A stretch of DNA of 64,000 nucleotides from contig NC_084760.1 in the NCBI RefSeq assembly GCF_028858725.1, positions 66,593,867 through 66,657,866 of the forward strand, read 5' to 3'. Source of the stretch: Colius striatus (Eukaryota; Chordata; Aves; Coliiformes; Coliidae). The notes under the pieces are model-generated. The model had not been told where the DNA came from. It saw nothing but the letters and a program-made list of their open reading frames with translations, and did not search any database. The position numbers and the translations under genes are program-made. Shown here in pieces: positions 1-12,819 of this stretch (the first letter of the stretch is position 1; each line of letters begins with the position of its first letter).

Positions 1-3000
1 GTGGAAAAAAAATCCTCCCCAGTGCCTGGGTGATGCTGTGAGCACGGTCGAGAAACATAATTTGCAGCTTCCCCTGAACAGATGCTCAGGTAAAAGATTA
101 TATGAAAGGAAGCTGGAAAGATTGGACAGGGGAATGTTTGTGGAAAACATTCATATGCTGAAGGCTAAGTGAATACTGAGTTTATATCAGTTTTGATTAT
201 GGTCAATGCAGTCACATCACTGAAGGTTTGCTGCTGCTGATTGCTCAGTTTTAATTTTTTGGTGTGTCAGTCCTCTACACAGAGCTGCCCACAACCTGAA
301 AGCTTCTGGTTTTATCTATTTCAGTTTAGAAATTATCAAACTGAGAGCTGTTGACCTCAAGCTCTCTGTTTGCTATAACAAAACCAAAAGCCTGCAAAAC
401 CCCATTAACTCACTTGGATTGGCTACCCAGAAAAAAAAAAAAAAGCATGCTCAGACTGAGCTTAGTGTTTTACCAGGCTGTGCCAATACTGGCCACTATC
501 CTCCTTCATGGAGACTGTGAGAAGGGAGAATCGAGGAAGAAAAGTGAACCACAGAACCAGAGGCTTGCTGCTCTGGACTGTTCTTTCCACCAGAGAGATT
601 GTGGTGCCTAACCCCCAGCCCACCCTGTTTCACCTGAAGGTGATAAAGTCTTGGGTGAGCACACAAATGCTATCATCAAGCCAAAGTGGGCTCATCAGCA
701 TAGAAGCTACCTGGAATTCAAGAGGCAGTCTGGTACCCAGTGGTAACTTTTCAGGCTGATTCCTAAAGAATAGCATGGTAGGAGTGACGTAATTGTCTCT
801 AACCCCTCTGGTTGTTGTCTGTAACCTATCATTCCCTCTGTTTCATCTTCTGTGAACTCATGCCAGTTAACCTTCATTCCAGCCCAAGCCTTCAAGCCTT
901 TTGTAAACATTAGGTCAACCTTTGCACCACACCAGTAACACAAAATGTGGTGAAAATATCCTGCCAGTTTTCAGCCCCATGCTGCAAACACCAGTCACGA
1001 TGTCTCCAGGCTCAGTCACAGGGATGGGACCACTTGAAGTCCCCTGGGACACCCCAAGGGAAAGAGAAGGTGACAAGGTGATTACTGTAATTGTAATTGG
1101 ATGTTTCCTTGAGCTGTTTGCAGTGCCCTTGCCCTGACTTCTGTAGTTCTCAGAGTGTTGGACATACTTTAATTTGGATTGTCTTTTATACTTGGTGTCT
1201 CAACATCACCCTGTAAAATCCAAGTTCCTGCTTTGAGAAGCCCACCACATGTTTGTGGTGGCAGGTCGCAAGATGCTCATCAACAGATGCTTGTTGCTCA
1301 GGCTAGCAAATGATGCCTGAGATCATATACTGTGTTTTGGCTATGACTTTTTTTTAAAGTCTCAGTCCTATACAATTTTTTTGCCAGTTTCAAAGCACAG
1401 ATGAACTACCAGAGAGACTCATGCTTAGCTTGGATGCATTTACTGTCAAATGTATCATCACAGCTCCCATTTTTCTAAATTCTCTGACTTTGTGCATTTC
1501 CCTTGATGAAGAAGCCCACCCAACTATCTGTTTTAAAAGAGATGCTCGAGGGGAACATGAGTCCCTCAATGCTCTAGTGAAATCTAGCTGTCTCCAAGCT
1601 GTGTTTAAAGTTACCCTGAATAGTCTTCTGTTACAAGCAGAGACTGTCTCCAGCAGTGTCCCCTCTCAACAGCAGGGCCAAAGGGTGAGGAGCAATGAGG
1701 GCCAGATGCATGGCCAGGTACTTCCAGCTAGTCACATCAGGATTTCTCCAGCCACACACATTTCCAGTCAGCACTGGAGAAGTAACAAAATGCTGTGTCA
1801 GCACAGGGAATGTTTAAACCTTCCAGAGACTTTTTTTAATGTTATGTTTCTGCAAATTAAATGTGTGGGGCTGATCTATTTTACATTGTTTCTTCTCTTC
1901 CTCGCTACTGCTTCTATATTTTTCTATCAGTTGTTCTTCCCTTAAGTGCTGTTTCTAGAGTGGAGAAGTTTCTCCATTAAAAAAAAAAAAAAAAGCCCCT
2001 GTCATTTGTGACCAGGCTCCTCTCCCTTTGTTACACTAGAAAGTAGGAGGATGAGCTCCGGGGTAGGACCCCTGGTCTGAAAGCACTGGGATGCACGTGT
2101 GCATGAGCGTGTGTGTGTGTTTGCAGAAAGGGAACACGAGAGGGAGAGAATGTGTGTGTCCTCAGTTTAATTAGAAAATTTAATTGGATGGAGTTTGGGT
2201 CATTTCCCCTCCCCCCCCTTTCGAGCTGGCTGCAATAAACAGACTTTTCTCTTTCCCTTTCATCCTTCAGTGGTTTGTAGTTCTGCATCTGCTCTGCTGG
2301 CATTGTCTCCGCTAACGGCCATACCGATCAGGAAGCCAGAGCCAGGAGGCAAATGAAGGGACTGCATTGATACCACTGATCACTGAGCCCCACATAACTG
2401 GCAACTGTTTCTGTCTTTTACCTCTGGAGATGAGTTGAACAGATTGTGCAAAATTTGGTGGCTTCCAAAAGAGAAAGGGAAGGGGTGGTGGGAAGAGAGA
2501 GGGACATCTTACTGCATTGACCATCTTGTTACCTGGTAACCAGGGATCTGTTGGAACAACGTCCTCAGCACAGGAAACAAAAGTGAAAAAGGTATGGAAG
2601 TGAGCAAATCCACTGATTTCAGGAATGTTTGTACAAAAGAGTGAGAGACTCAACATGCTCCTCCCTTTCCTCTGCAGGCGGATGCTACAGGCTTAAATCT
2701 CACTGCAGAGCCCTCCACCTCCTGGCTTTGGCTCTGCCATGGCAAGAGAGCAGGCAGCCTTGCACCATATGCTCAGGAAAGTGCTCATCTTGAACACAGG
2801 GGAACTAGTGCCAGGAATGGTGACTAACACTTGAGAGAGGCTGAGGATGTGGGACATCTCTCGCAGACACCATTCACCCTTGCTCAGCAGCACAGGATAT
2901 GCGCTACAGTCATAAGGTGAGATGGGTATTTGTCATCTCTACCCAGAAAGAATAGCCTGGGGAAGCTTACTGATGTTTTTTTTATTCCACTCAGCCCATC

Positions 3001-5929
3001 TTCCAAGCAAGACAGTCAAGAACTTCTCCCTTACCACGTCCTGTCACTTTTCTACATGTGTTAGCGGCTCCCTTGATGTTTGCCATGTGTTTGAGTAGGC
3101 AGGTGATTTACATGGAGGTGGATGTTTACCCATCCTTGCCTGGCTTTGAGGAGGATTATGACGAAATAAACCGCAAATAGATGACAAATTTTGATACATC
3201 AGTTACATTCCCTGGATTTTAAGATGAAAGGGACAAGATGAGGCCCCCACCATATTATCCTGCTGGCTCCTCAAGTGTATCAGGTTCAGAGACAGGCATT
3301 ATATGGTCCACACACCCTATAATCTCTCTCTCTTTTTCCCCTTGCTCTCCCTGCCCCACCCCCCCACCCCTCCACCCCCCACATTACACAATCAGACTGG
3401 GATCAAATTCAGCTTGCTTGAATGTATATCGTTTCCAAGTTGAAGTCTAATCTGCAGCCTTGTCCCCAGTGAGACACTCAGCTTACCACTCCTGTAACTA
3501 AAGCTCATTGTTACGGCTATAATAATCAAATGTATCATTTTCCTGAAGGATACTTCTGGTCAACGTTTTGCATTTTTTTTTTAGGAAAGTTTTCTATAAA
3601 ACTCTTCTCTTTGTTAGGTCACATGCAGGCTTCCTGCTTCATTCAACCTCTCTTTTTACTTCCGTGTCCCATTCACTGCGCCAATGTGGTGGTAAGAAAA
3701 AAAACCAAACATCCACCCACAACTATATTTCCTCTTGGAAGAATCAAAACCGTTCATGTCTATGAAAGAATAATAGCATGACAAGGGGCCTACAGATCAA
3801 TATTATCCAGATCAGCACTTAAATGGAAATCACTCTGCATGAAAAATTCACGATGCCCTCTATCCTTTACATGGATAATGGGGACATCTGGTTACAGCAG
3901 GCAGAATTGGTTTACGTATGTATGTATGTGGGATACAGACTCGTGTGCTTTCCGTGTAATTCAGACAATGACTGGTATTGCCTAAAGTAGTTACTTTGTA
4001 ACTATTCTGAGGACTCTAATACACCCTCTAATGAATCCAAGTCTGCAATAGCAACAGCATCCAAGACAGGGTACTACGCTAGATAAGGTCACTGCTGAGC
4101 CTCCATGATGCCTGCAGATTATCTGCTGCTATTTTTTAACTCATGTATTTCATATTGATAAAAGAGACAGTGGCCAGTCCTCCTGTCCATTCATTTCTCC
4201 TTCTTTGATCTCAGCCATAGTAAGGTTTCTGCTGCCCCAGGACTCGGCATCACCCACACAAAGGAGAGGGTGCAGGGCCTGTCTGTGCTCCAGGCACTTT
4301 GCACAATTTTTGCCCACTGGCATCAAAAGCAGTTTATGTTGTGGCAGCCTTATAGAGCAGGTAATATAAAATGGGAAATGTAGGTGTATCTTAAATCTCT
4401 GATCACTCCACTACAGACTGTACAAACCACATGCTTGTCTATTGCCTGGATTCCCCTTCCAAAGGCTAATGCCTCAGTGCTAGGACTGAATAGGACTCTC
4501 ATACCCTTTAAACACAACAAGCATCAGCAGCCTCTTTAAACACAACCAGAGGACAAGCATCAGCAGCGCCACTGGCCTTCTGATGTGGTGTACTTGTGTC
4601 AGGAATACCCCTCTAGAAAGTGAGAAACCAAGTTTGGTCCCTTCCTGTGTCCCGGGGGAATTGATCCCGTGCCTTGCTGATATAGGGAGAGATGTCTTGG
4701 GGAAGAGATTTGGAATGGCTGAGCAGAGAGGTAATGCCTCCATCACTCCTCCCAGAGGTGGCCACCACCTTGCCAGGGATGAAGGCAAGGGTCGGAAGGA
4801 GATGCAATGCCAAGGTGAGCCCTGCACTGCAGCCAACACCTTTAAAGGTATACACAAGTCTCGATTGCTCTGCCCTATCCCACTGTGGATTTATACTTAA
4901 CATGATCCAGTCTTTGGACAGAAGTTGCTAATTTTGATTTGTAATGGGGATATCTCGGTCTTTAGTTAGGCTCTTGAAGAAAACATTATGCCTATATTGT
5001 ATTTCTTCTCACAAAACACTCATAGCTATTTCAGTTTTGCCTGAGAACACATCAGAAGGTCAAGGAAAGTGCATCCCAGATTCCAGGGAGCCTCTCCTGC
5101 CTGTGCCCACCAGCAGCCAAGGCCAGAGGACAGGAGAGCAAGTCCAGGCTGTGGGAAGGGGAACAGCAGCACCCTCCTCAGCATGCAGTTACAGGGAGGA
5201 AGGAAAGGTGGGCAGCAGTGTTGCTTTTAATTGTCACACACAAAGTGTAAAGGCAGAGGCCGGCATGAAGAGAAGAGAGGTTCAAAAGGCTTCAGGATAC
5301 ATATATGCAAAGGTGCACACATTAGCATTAGAGATTAAGATAAAACCAGTCTTAAACCCAGAGAAAAGACATAACAAAAGACCTACAAGCTCAGCAATTC
5401 AGAGATAGAAATGGTAATAGATGAATCAAGATCATTTCCCACCATAGAGGATAATTAAGTTGCATATTATCTGTTTGAGCTAATGATATATCAGCATATG
5501 CTTTATTATCTATATATTCAGCTGTCCTGGATAATATAACCAGATTAGATCAGCAGAAGATGATCCCATACTATGTACTTATGTCCTAATAAATATGCAC
5601 AAGAACTACTTCACACTCTGCTCAGGCCAGAAGCTGCTCTCTCCTTTGCCATTAATATTGATTGGTGTTTAAGTGGAACGCACTGTCAGTCTATTGCACT
5701 ACCTCTAACGTGACAGCCATGGTTAGAGCAATTTCTGTTCCTAACACAGACCCTAACCTTTCTGCACTTACCGATTTCCTCAGTATCACTCTCTCTTTAG
5801 GAGTGTTGCCTCAATCAAACGGAGGCCCACGATGCAGTTTACATAAAGGAGATGAGATTTTTTTTTCTTATACTAAGAGCACACAAATTTTCGCCATCAC
5901 TCACACAATTTTAAACATTCAAATGAGGA
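1..5929. other. noncoding, no gene seen
   Basis: A/T-rich unique DNA with short A tracts (about 428, 1980), a CA/TG-rich stretch near 2100-2150 and an imperfect duplication at 4507-4566. Short open frames are not supported by codon pattern, domains or splice context. Confidence 0.6.
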
Positions 5930-6450
5930 AATTAACTGTTGAGTGGTACAGACCAGATCTAATCTCATTAATCCAACAATAATTGAAGTACAGGGCTTCC
6001 CCTGAGGCCACGGATTAATGACCAGCTAGGTGGAGCTGCTGACATGAAGCACAGCCAAGTGCTATTAACCCCAGCCAGGCATTATTTAATCCCAGAGGAA
6101 ATGTCCTGTGTAAAACTCGTTATCGCTGGGGTGAGAGGAAGAGGGAGGAGAGGGGTCGCGTGGGCTGGGTGCGTGGAGGGCACCCTGCCAGCATCCCAGC
6201 CTGTGACCCACACCTCCCGGCACCCTGTTCATCCTGCCACGGTCCCCCCCCAGCCCGGGCTGACCAGTGCACACGTCATTAAGACCAATTAATGATCTGA
6301 AGCAGAAACTGTGTTTAATGAAGCTGCACTCAGACTTGTGCACTAAACGCCAACCCTGTTTGATGACAAATATTTACTAACTCTCTGTGCATAAAGGGCC
6401 CGGGCCACCTGTTCTCCCCTCTCATTATGTCTCCCTAAGTCTAAAGGTAG
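5930..6450. promoter_or_regulatory. candidate conserved regulatory block, homeodomain-rich
   Basis: Contains three TAATCC/GGATTA words (5969-5974, 6012-6017, 6087-6092), typical of OTX/PITX-class proteins, and a second cluster of TTAAT/ATTAA words near 6278-6320 after a GC-rich spacer. No open coding pattern. The enhancer call is inference from word density. Confidence 0.35.
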
Positions 6451-6759
6451 CACTGTCTGCTTAGCCCTGCAATGTCCAAGCTGCTTCTGAGGCTCATAAA
6501 CACCTCCGACAAAGCTGAGCCAGATCTGCCAAGCTTTGTTTGTTTCAGTCTCTTTTTTAACTCCAGCCATTGTTCACTTCCTAGATGTAAACTCAACTAA
6601 ATGTTGCCTCTTTTAGCAGAAGAGGTGATTTCCTGGCCAAAGGCTGCCACCAAAATAATTTCTGTCTTTTCATGCAGCAATTGGAAATCCTTTAAGCTGC
6701 GTGTATTGCTCCTAGACTCTACAAAGCATTCCAAAGGAAGAAGAGACAGATTATCAGTC

Positions 6760-6900
6760 ATATTACTGCAATAGTAATAGCAATAATATTGCTATTATTG
6801 TTGTAATAGCAATACTGGTAAGACTAGTAATAGTAATAGTTGTAGTAGACATGGTAGTCATAGCAGTAGAAAATAGCATCATCGCAACTTACTATTAGTA
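6760..6900. repeat. degenerate AAT/AGT-rich trinucleotide tract
   Basis: Irregular runs of aat, agt and att triplets ('agtaatagcaataatattgc', 'tagtaatagtaatagttgta'). Includes a 9-bp inverted repeat with a 3-bp centre at 6776-6796. Confidence 0.75.
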
Positions 6901-9900
6901 ATGGTTTCAGAATCTGCTCGTGTATAGGATAAAGTCTCCCTCCCCTTTCTACTCCAAGTAAAAGAAACCCAGGCAGGATTAGAAAGCGTTAAGGAAGACA
7001 GACAAGCAAGAGACAAGCAGAAGTTAAAAAGCAAACAAAGCTACACACACAGCACTGGGTGGTAGCTCTATTCACACCAGCAAGGGAATGTCCACCTGAG
7101 CCATCCCAGCAGGGCTGGACTATCCTTTACAAATGGGAATGAGGTACTCCACACACAGTTCCTCTGAAAGAATAAAACTGTGCCTCATGTTTTACTCCTC
7201 TGCTCAGTGACTTCTACTCTGATGCTGCACTGAGGTGTTAGGTGTTCCTATACACTTGGGCTGCCCACATACCCAGACACGTAAGCATGGGAAGCTCTGG
7301 GATCTGTAGGAGACGATGTTCCTGTGCAGGCAGGTCACTCTTCTCCATTGGCACTCGGGCTGGAGGTGGCTGCTTGCAGACAGACAGGCACACTTGGGTA
7401 AGCAACTGCAGCTTGGACATTCAAGTGACACCAAACATGTCTTTCTCTACAGCAGGCCAAGTCTGAGCTCACAAAGCTGAACTGCATTGTAGCCGATCTA
7501 AGGTCAGGAAGAGTCCTACAGGCAGCCCTTGCTCACGTTTCACTGTGCTCAGCAGGGTTTTGGGGAAGCTAGACCCAGAGGAGCAGCTCTGGCAACAGAG
7601 GTAAGTGAATAATGCAGTCCTAGTGAGAGAAGGAAGAGCGGTTGTGAGCACAAGATGCGCTCAGCAGCTTTTTTCCATCTCTGTCTCCTCTGATCCTGCC
7701 ATTGGCCACAAAATGTTCTGTTTCACATCCGTATTTTTCTGGGAATGGCATGACACAAAGCAAAGCCCCACGGTATTAGAAGGTCGTGGAAGGAAAAAAA
7801 AAAAAACAGCAAAGGGGAAAAAAAAAGGCACTGCCTGCTTGTTCCCCCATCTAACCATAGCCAAACATTAACAACCGATTGTTCCTTTGTAGATAGTTGG
7901 CTGCTTCCAGTCCTGACATGTGCAATTGCTTTCTGGTCTCCCACCCGACAAAGCACAGTGTGAAAGGATGTACACATGAAAGCTAGGGTAAATTCAAAAA
8001 CATCAGTCCCAGGCTGCAAGGGAGCTGAATTCAATATCGGCAAAACATACAGGAAAGGACAATGTATAATGGAAGTGGAGGGGGACAGAAGGGGGAGAGT
8101 GCAGGGGGAGGGGATAACCTAAACATTCACACTTGAAAATATTAGATGATTCTTACTGCACAGTGACTTGAATTCAAAGTATTTATGTGGTCATTTCCAT
8201 TTCTTTTCCCAAGAGGGTGCTGGGACTGGCATGGCTGTCAGAAGAGTGTGAGAAGATGCCAGCACAGGCAAGCAGTTTCCAAGGCAGAACTACAGCAATG
8301 CCTGATATTGTATTAATGTGAGTGCTGGCCATCTGGCCATTAGGGACAAGCTGCTGCCAGGGTGTCTCTCTTTTTCCATCTCATTTCAGAAGCTCTGGAG
8401 CCTGGGACTGAGACCCCTAGGGAGAATCTGGCTAAAGATCATTCCAGCATCCACTCAGATGTTGCAGGGAAAGGGCCAGAGAGCTGATAAGGCAGGAGAA
8501 TGTGCTCACACCCACACAGAAAAAAAAAAAAACCAACAGAGAATAACACTGAATGAGGGAGTTAGAGGCAGAAAGAAAATGAGAGCAGATGAACAAGGGA
8601 ATGGTTTAAACAAATAAGAGGGAGAAAGCAGGCGAAGGAAAACAAGAGGCACAGCACTTGCTCAAAGAAACCTTGAAAGGAGAGAGGAACAAGGGAGAAA
8701 AGGAGTAGAAAGGGTTCAATAAGGAGAAATGACTATCATTAAAGAGGCAGGGGTTATGAAAGGACTACTTGCACAATGCACCTTTTCGGATTTTAACTAC
8801 TCATGGCTGAAGCAAGGGCTTTCAGTTTGCCCTCTTGAATAGCACCTTCTTCCAGGAGCCTGCTGAAGTCAGTGCTCAGTGTAAGGGATTAGAGAGCACG
8901 GGCAAAGGTGCCAAAACTTTGCCTCATCAAAATAAATGTTCTTCCTTATGCTTGTTTATCTACTTTGTAATGGTCATTGAAGATGCTTAGACTAATTCCC
9001 TGGGAATTTTTTCAGGGTGTAGAAAACTAAGTACAAAGTTGATAGTATGGAAGGCTACATTACTGGAAATGTCAGCAGCTTTACCAGACTGCTGCTAAAT
9101 CAGAAAGGAAGAAATAAGGCCACTCAGTTCTTCTGTAAAAGAAAGCAAAACCTCTACCTACAAAATAAATATTGGATAATGGGTGAGGAAGTGGCACGGA
9201 AGAGGGAGAGTACTAAAATGACAGCCTATGAAGCCTCACTTCCTGCTAAAGTTGCTCAAGAACCAGTGTTACAGTGTGATTTCCTGAGTATGCTATTGAA
9301 AAGTAGGCATCATACACAACTGTTATTTCTGCTGCTGTTATTATTATACCACTGGTTTTTGGATGCATATCCTCCAGGAGGATCTGCATGCAGATCTGGA
9401 AGTCTGAAAACAGGATCCCTTCCGAGATTTCCCATGCTTCCTCTTTTTACCTGATGTCTGTCTGATGACGTTTAAGGGATACTTTTCAAGAAGATGCTTC
9501 TGTCATGAAAGCTGGGATATGAATTCCAAACTGAGAAGCCTACTCTGTCTTAAGACAAACTAGTGGGTGTCAATCTGAACTGTGCTGCAGCACAAAGGAA
9601 GTTTAGGCCTGGGTGGTGAGTCTGGTGTAGGTCTCACAGCTAGAGCTTATTGGTATCTTCAGAGGACATGAATTAGAAGAGATTTCTCATAATGGCATCT
9701 GCAGGGTATCAGCAATGGGTAAACTTCTGCCACACAGCACAGAACTGTTCCTCACAGAAACAAGTGTTAACTTCTAAAATAATTTCAGAAAAATGTAATT
9801 ACTGACTGTTTGGGATAGGAGTGGCTGTGTCAATGTGCATGCCATTTGATTGAATTTAAAACAGCAGAGATGTTTGATGTGCATTATTAATTAAAACGAA

Positions 9901-11828
9901 ATAAAATTAAGCATTGACTTAGTGTAACTTCACCTAAGCACAGCAGCAGAGGAGCACACCAGTTGATCAGTAAGATAATAATGGATAAGATGTATTTCTG
10001 GCTTATTGGAGTTTGGGTGCTTTTTTCACAGTGGACTAACCATTCCTGCCATAACTTCCCTCCAGCAGCAGCGCTGGCTGTGGGCAGCAGGCATGGGGCT
10101 GGTCAGGAGGATGCTGCAGGGCTGCAGAGCCAAGGCTGTCAGCAGGACAGGCCACCTCTCAAAGGCAGCCAAGAGCCTTTGTCCCGAAGGAGGTGGCTTT
10201 GGAGGAAGGCAGCATGACAAAAAAATCCCCAAACAATGCTGAGGAGGGGAAATAGGACGTCCAGAAACCTGCTTGCATCCATGAGGCACAGTTGTGTACT
10301 GTATCATACAGGGGATCTCCTGCGAAACCACACCACATCACACTTTTATTCTAATAATTCATTCTGTGCTCATTTATTTAAAGAAAAATAAAACAAAACA
10401 GGTTTTCCAGCCACCTACAGAGTTTTCAGTGAGGGAGAAAAAAAAATCTACAGGAAATGTGCTTGTCATTGCATCCGTTCCCATTTAATTGTTCATTGTA
10501 GTTTAGATTCCCCTTGCAGGGGTAGTCCCATCACTGAAACACTGGCACACTGATGATCTTGGTAGGCAGTCTTCAGCAATCACACAAAATGAAAAGTTCT
10601 AGAGAGACATAAACTAATTGAAATGAACTGAAACAAAACCAACCTATCTTTTTACCTTCCTGGAGTATTTATAATGCTGCAGAGTGCCTCTTTTATTACC
10701 CAAAGCAAACTTGATAACACTCATAAAGATTTTTAGGGATTTTTTAATGTCCATAATTACTTGGTGAAAAAATGTCCTGATCTAGACAAAGCATACTGCA
10801 GGAAGATGCACAGTACAAAGAGGAAAAACCCTTTATCTTCCACAAAGAAGAGAACAAAAGTATATAAAAACTCTTTCGCACCCCTGGTTTCTAAGATTTA
10901 ATCTATCTTTTTTACATTTCTTAAGCAGAACTGACCAAAACTCAGGAAAAAAAAAAATCACTAAACAGGAATGCAAATTAAAACTGGTTTTGTTTTACAG
11001 AATTTTCAGTGGATACATTCTTATCCAATTTCCTAGGATATTTTTCACATATTCTTTTCTCTACTAAACTGTTTTAAAAGCTTTTTAGCTGATGATGGGT
11101 TTTTTAATTCCACATAAAAATTTAATTTGATGAAAAGTTCCACTAGGAAAATCTGTTGTGCTTGAGTTTAAAACAAACAAACAAACAAACAAAACACAAC
11201 TAGTGCCCTGATAAAAATTACTGGAGAAAAAACGTACTAAGTCAGACTATTCTGACAGTGATCTGGAGGTTTCATCATCTCTTAAGAGCTTTGAAAATAA
11301 AAACAGCAGCATAGGAATTGGAACGGAATTGGAACAGTGGTTTACTAAGGGTAACGTTTTCAACTCCACCTTCATGCAGTAACGTAATAGTTCCAATGTG
11401 GCCATGTTTTCTTTCTCTGCTGTTTGAAACAACCATGGATTAGGAAACAATGTGCTGTGAGGAAGGGATGTGAGTTACTAACCAGGCGACTGTATCACTA
11501 TTTGGATTCTCTCATTGAGTTAAACCACAGGCACCCAGGAAGCTGCTGCTTCTGATGAAGACTAAGTGGGATGGGACTGAAAAAGCAAGATGATTGAGTG
11601 CAGAAGTCCAGGACAAAGACTTGTGGAGCTAATGTAGTGTCATCCCTGCAGATGAGGATTAAGGAGGAACTAAGTGGCACGAGGATACCATGATATACCC
11701 TCTGTGCAGGGCTGGATTTCACCTCTGGAAACAGAGTCAGCAGGGGAAAGGCCAGGCAAAGCAGCAGCAGGTAGGATGGGTGGCAAGCAGAAAGGGAGAT
11801 GAGAGGACAGCTCTGTTCACTGACATGG
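6901..11828. other. noncoding, no gene seen
   Basis: Unique A/T-rich sequence with A tracts (7795, 7816, 8520) and a (CAAA)n run near 11171-11195. No recognisable exon, RNA gene or mobile element. Confidence 0.6.
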
Positions 11829-12814
11829 TGTGATGATTTGACATGACAGCCTTTTCTGGTAAGGGGGAAGGGGCTGTAAAGATGGCTCCTGTAAGTAGTT
11901 GCTCGCAACTCTCCCCAGCTCTGAGCCAGACCCACTGCTGGGGCTGAGCTAACTAGATGCCTCCACGATCACTTTTTAAGAAGCCGGAAGAAGAGGTTTC
12001 TTCCTCCATCTTCTTCCTTCTTTCTTCTGCCCCTTCTTTTTCTTCTGGTTGGTGGTGGTGCAAGCAGTAGGAACAGTGAGAGAAACAACCATGCGGACTA
12101 CAAGGTCAGTGATGAAAGAGAGGAGGATGCCCAGAAGAGGCCTTGTCCCGAGAGAGTGACCCTGTAACTGCAGAAACTGCAACCGTGGCAAAGAATCCAC
12201 ATCAGAGATATTCACTAAGGCTGAGTCCCATGTGAGGGACCCTGTACCAGCAGAAGCCGCAGCTGTTGGGAACAACCCACACCAGAGAAGTTTGTTAAGG
12301 ACTGTGTCCCTGGGGAGGAACCCCATGTTGGAGCACGGGAAGGATGCCAGGAGTCATCCTCATCTGAGAAGACAGAAGCGGCAGAGCCCATCTGTGAGAG
12401 ACTGACCACATCCCCCATTCCCTGCCCCCCTGAGCCGTTAGGGGGGGAGGAGGTAGAGATATCTGGAGCAGTGAGCTGGGCCTGGGAAGAAAGGAGGGAT
12501 GGGGGAGGGAGATTTAAAGTGCTGGTTGTAATTTTCTCATCGTCCTACTCCCTTTTTGCTTTTATTCCATTCTGTTTCTTGTAGAATAAACTTTCCTACT
12601 TTCCTCTCTAAGTCGAGTACTGGAGTCTGTTTTGCACGGAACTGTAATTGGCAGCGAGCCCTCCCTGCCCTTGTCTTAATCCACAACAATCTTGCTTATC
12701 TTTTTACTCCCATGTCGCTGGGGCCTCCGCCATCCTAACGAGGGTGGGGTGAATGGGGGCCCCAAGCGAGAGACTGTCGTTGTGCTGCTGTGCTAGCTGG
12801 GCCAAACCATGACA
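11829..12814 (+). mobile_element. solo LTR of an avian endogenous retrovirus
   Basis: The 986-bp element starts TGTGATGATTTGAC and ends CCAAACCATGACA. The ends are imperfect inverted repeats (TGTgATGaTTTG against TGTcATGgTTTG) and it is bracketed by a 5-bp target duplication CATGG at 11824-11828 and 12815-12819. An AATAAA in plus orientation lies near 12585, as expected for the R region. No internal retroviral genes follow, so this is a solo LTR left by recombination. A 5-bp duplication is usual for ERVL-class elements; the class call is inference. Positions 12158-12320 contain two diverged copies of an 80-bp unit. Confidence 0.8.
12158..12320 (+). repeat. 80-bp tandem repeat inside the solo LTR
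   Basis: The phrase GACCCTGTA begins at 12158 and again at 12238. The following text aligns (cagaa-ctgc, cacaccagag, gttaagg-ctg-gtccc), giving two diverged copies of period about 80. Repeats of this kind are common in LTR U3 regions. Confidence 0.6.
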
Positions 12815-12819
12815 CATGG

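Noticed and set aside
1970..1996. A tracts (also near 428, 8520, 42110) as tails of retrogenes
   Set aside because: No cDNA-like or open coding sequence precedes them.
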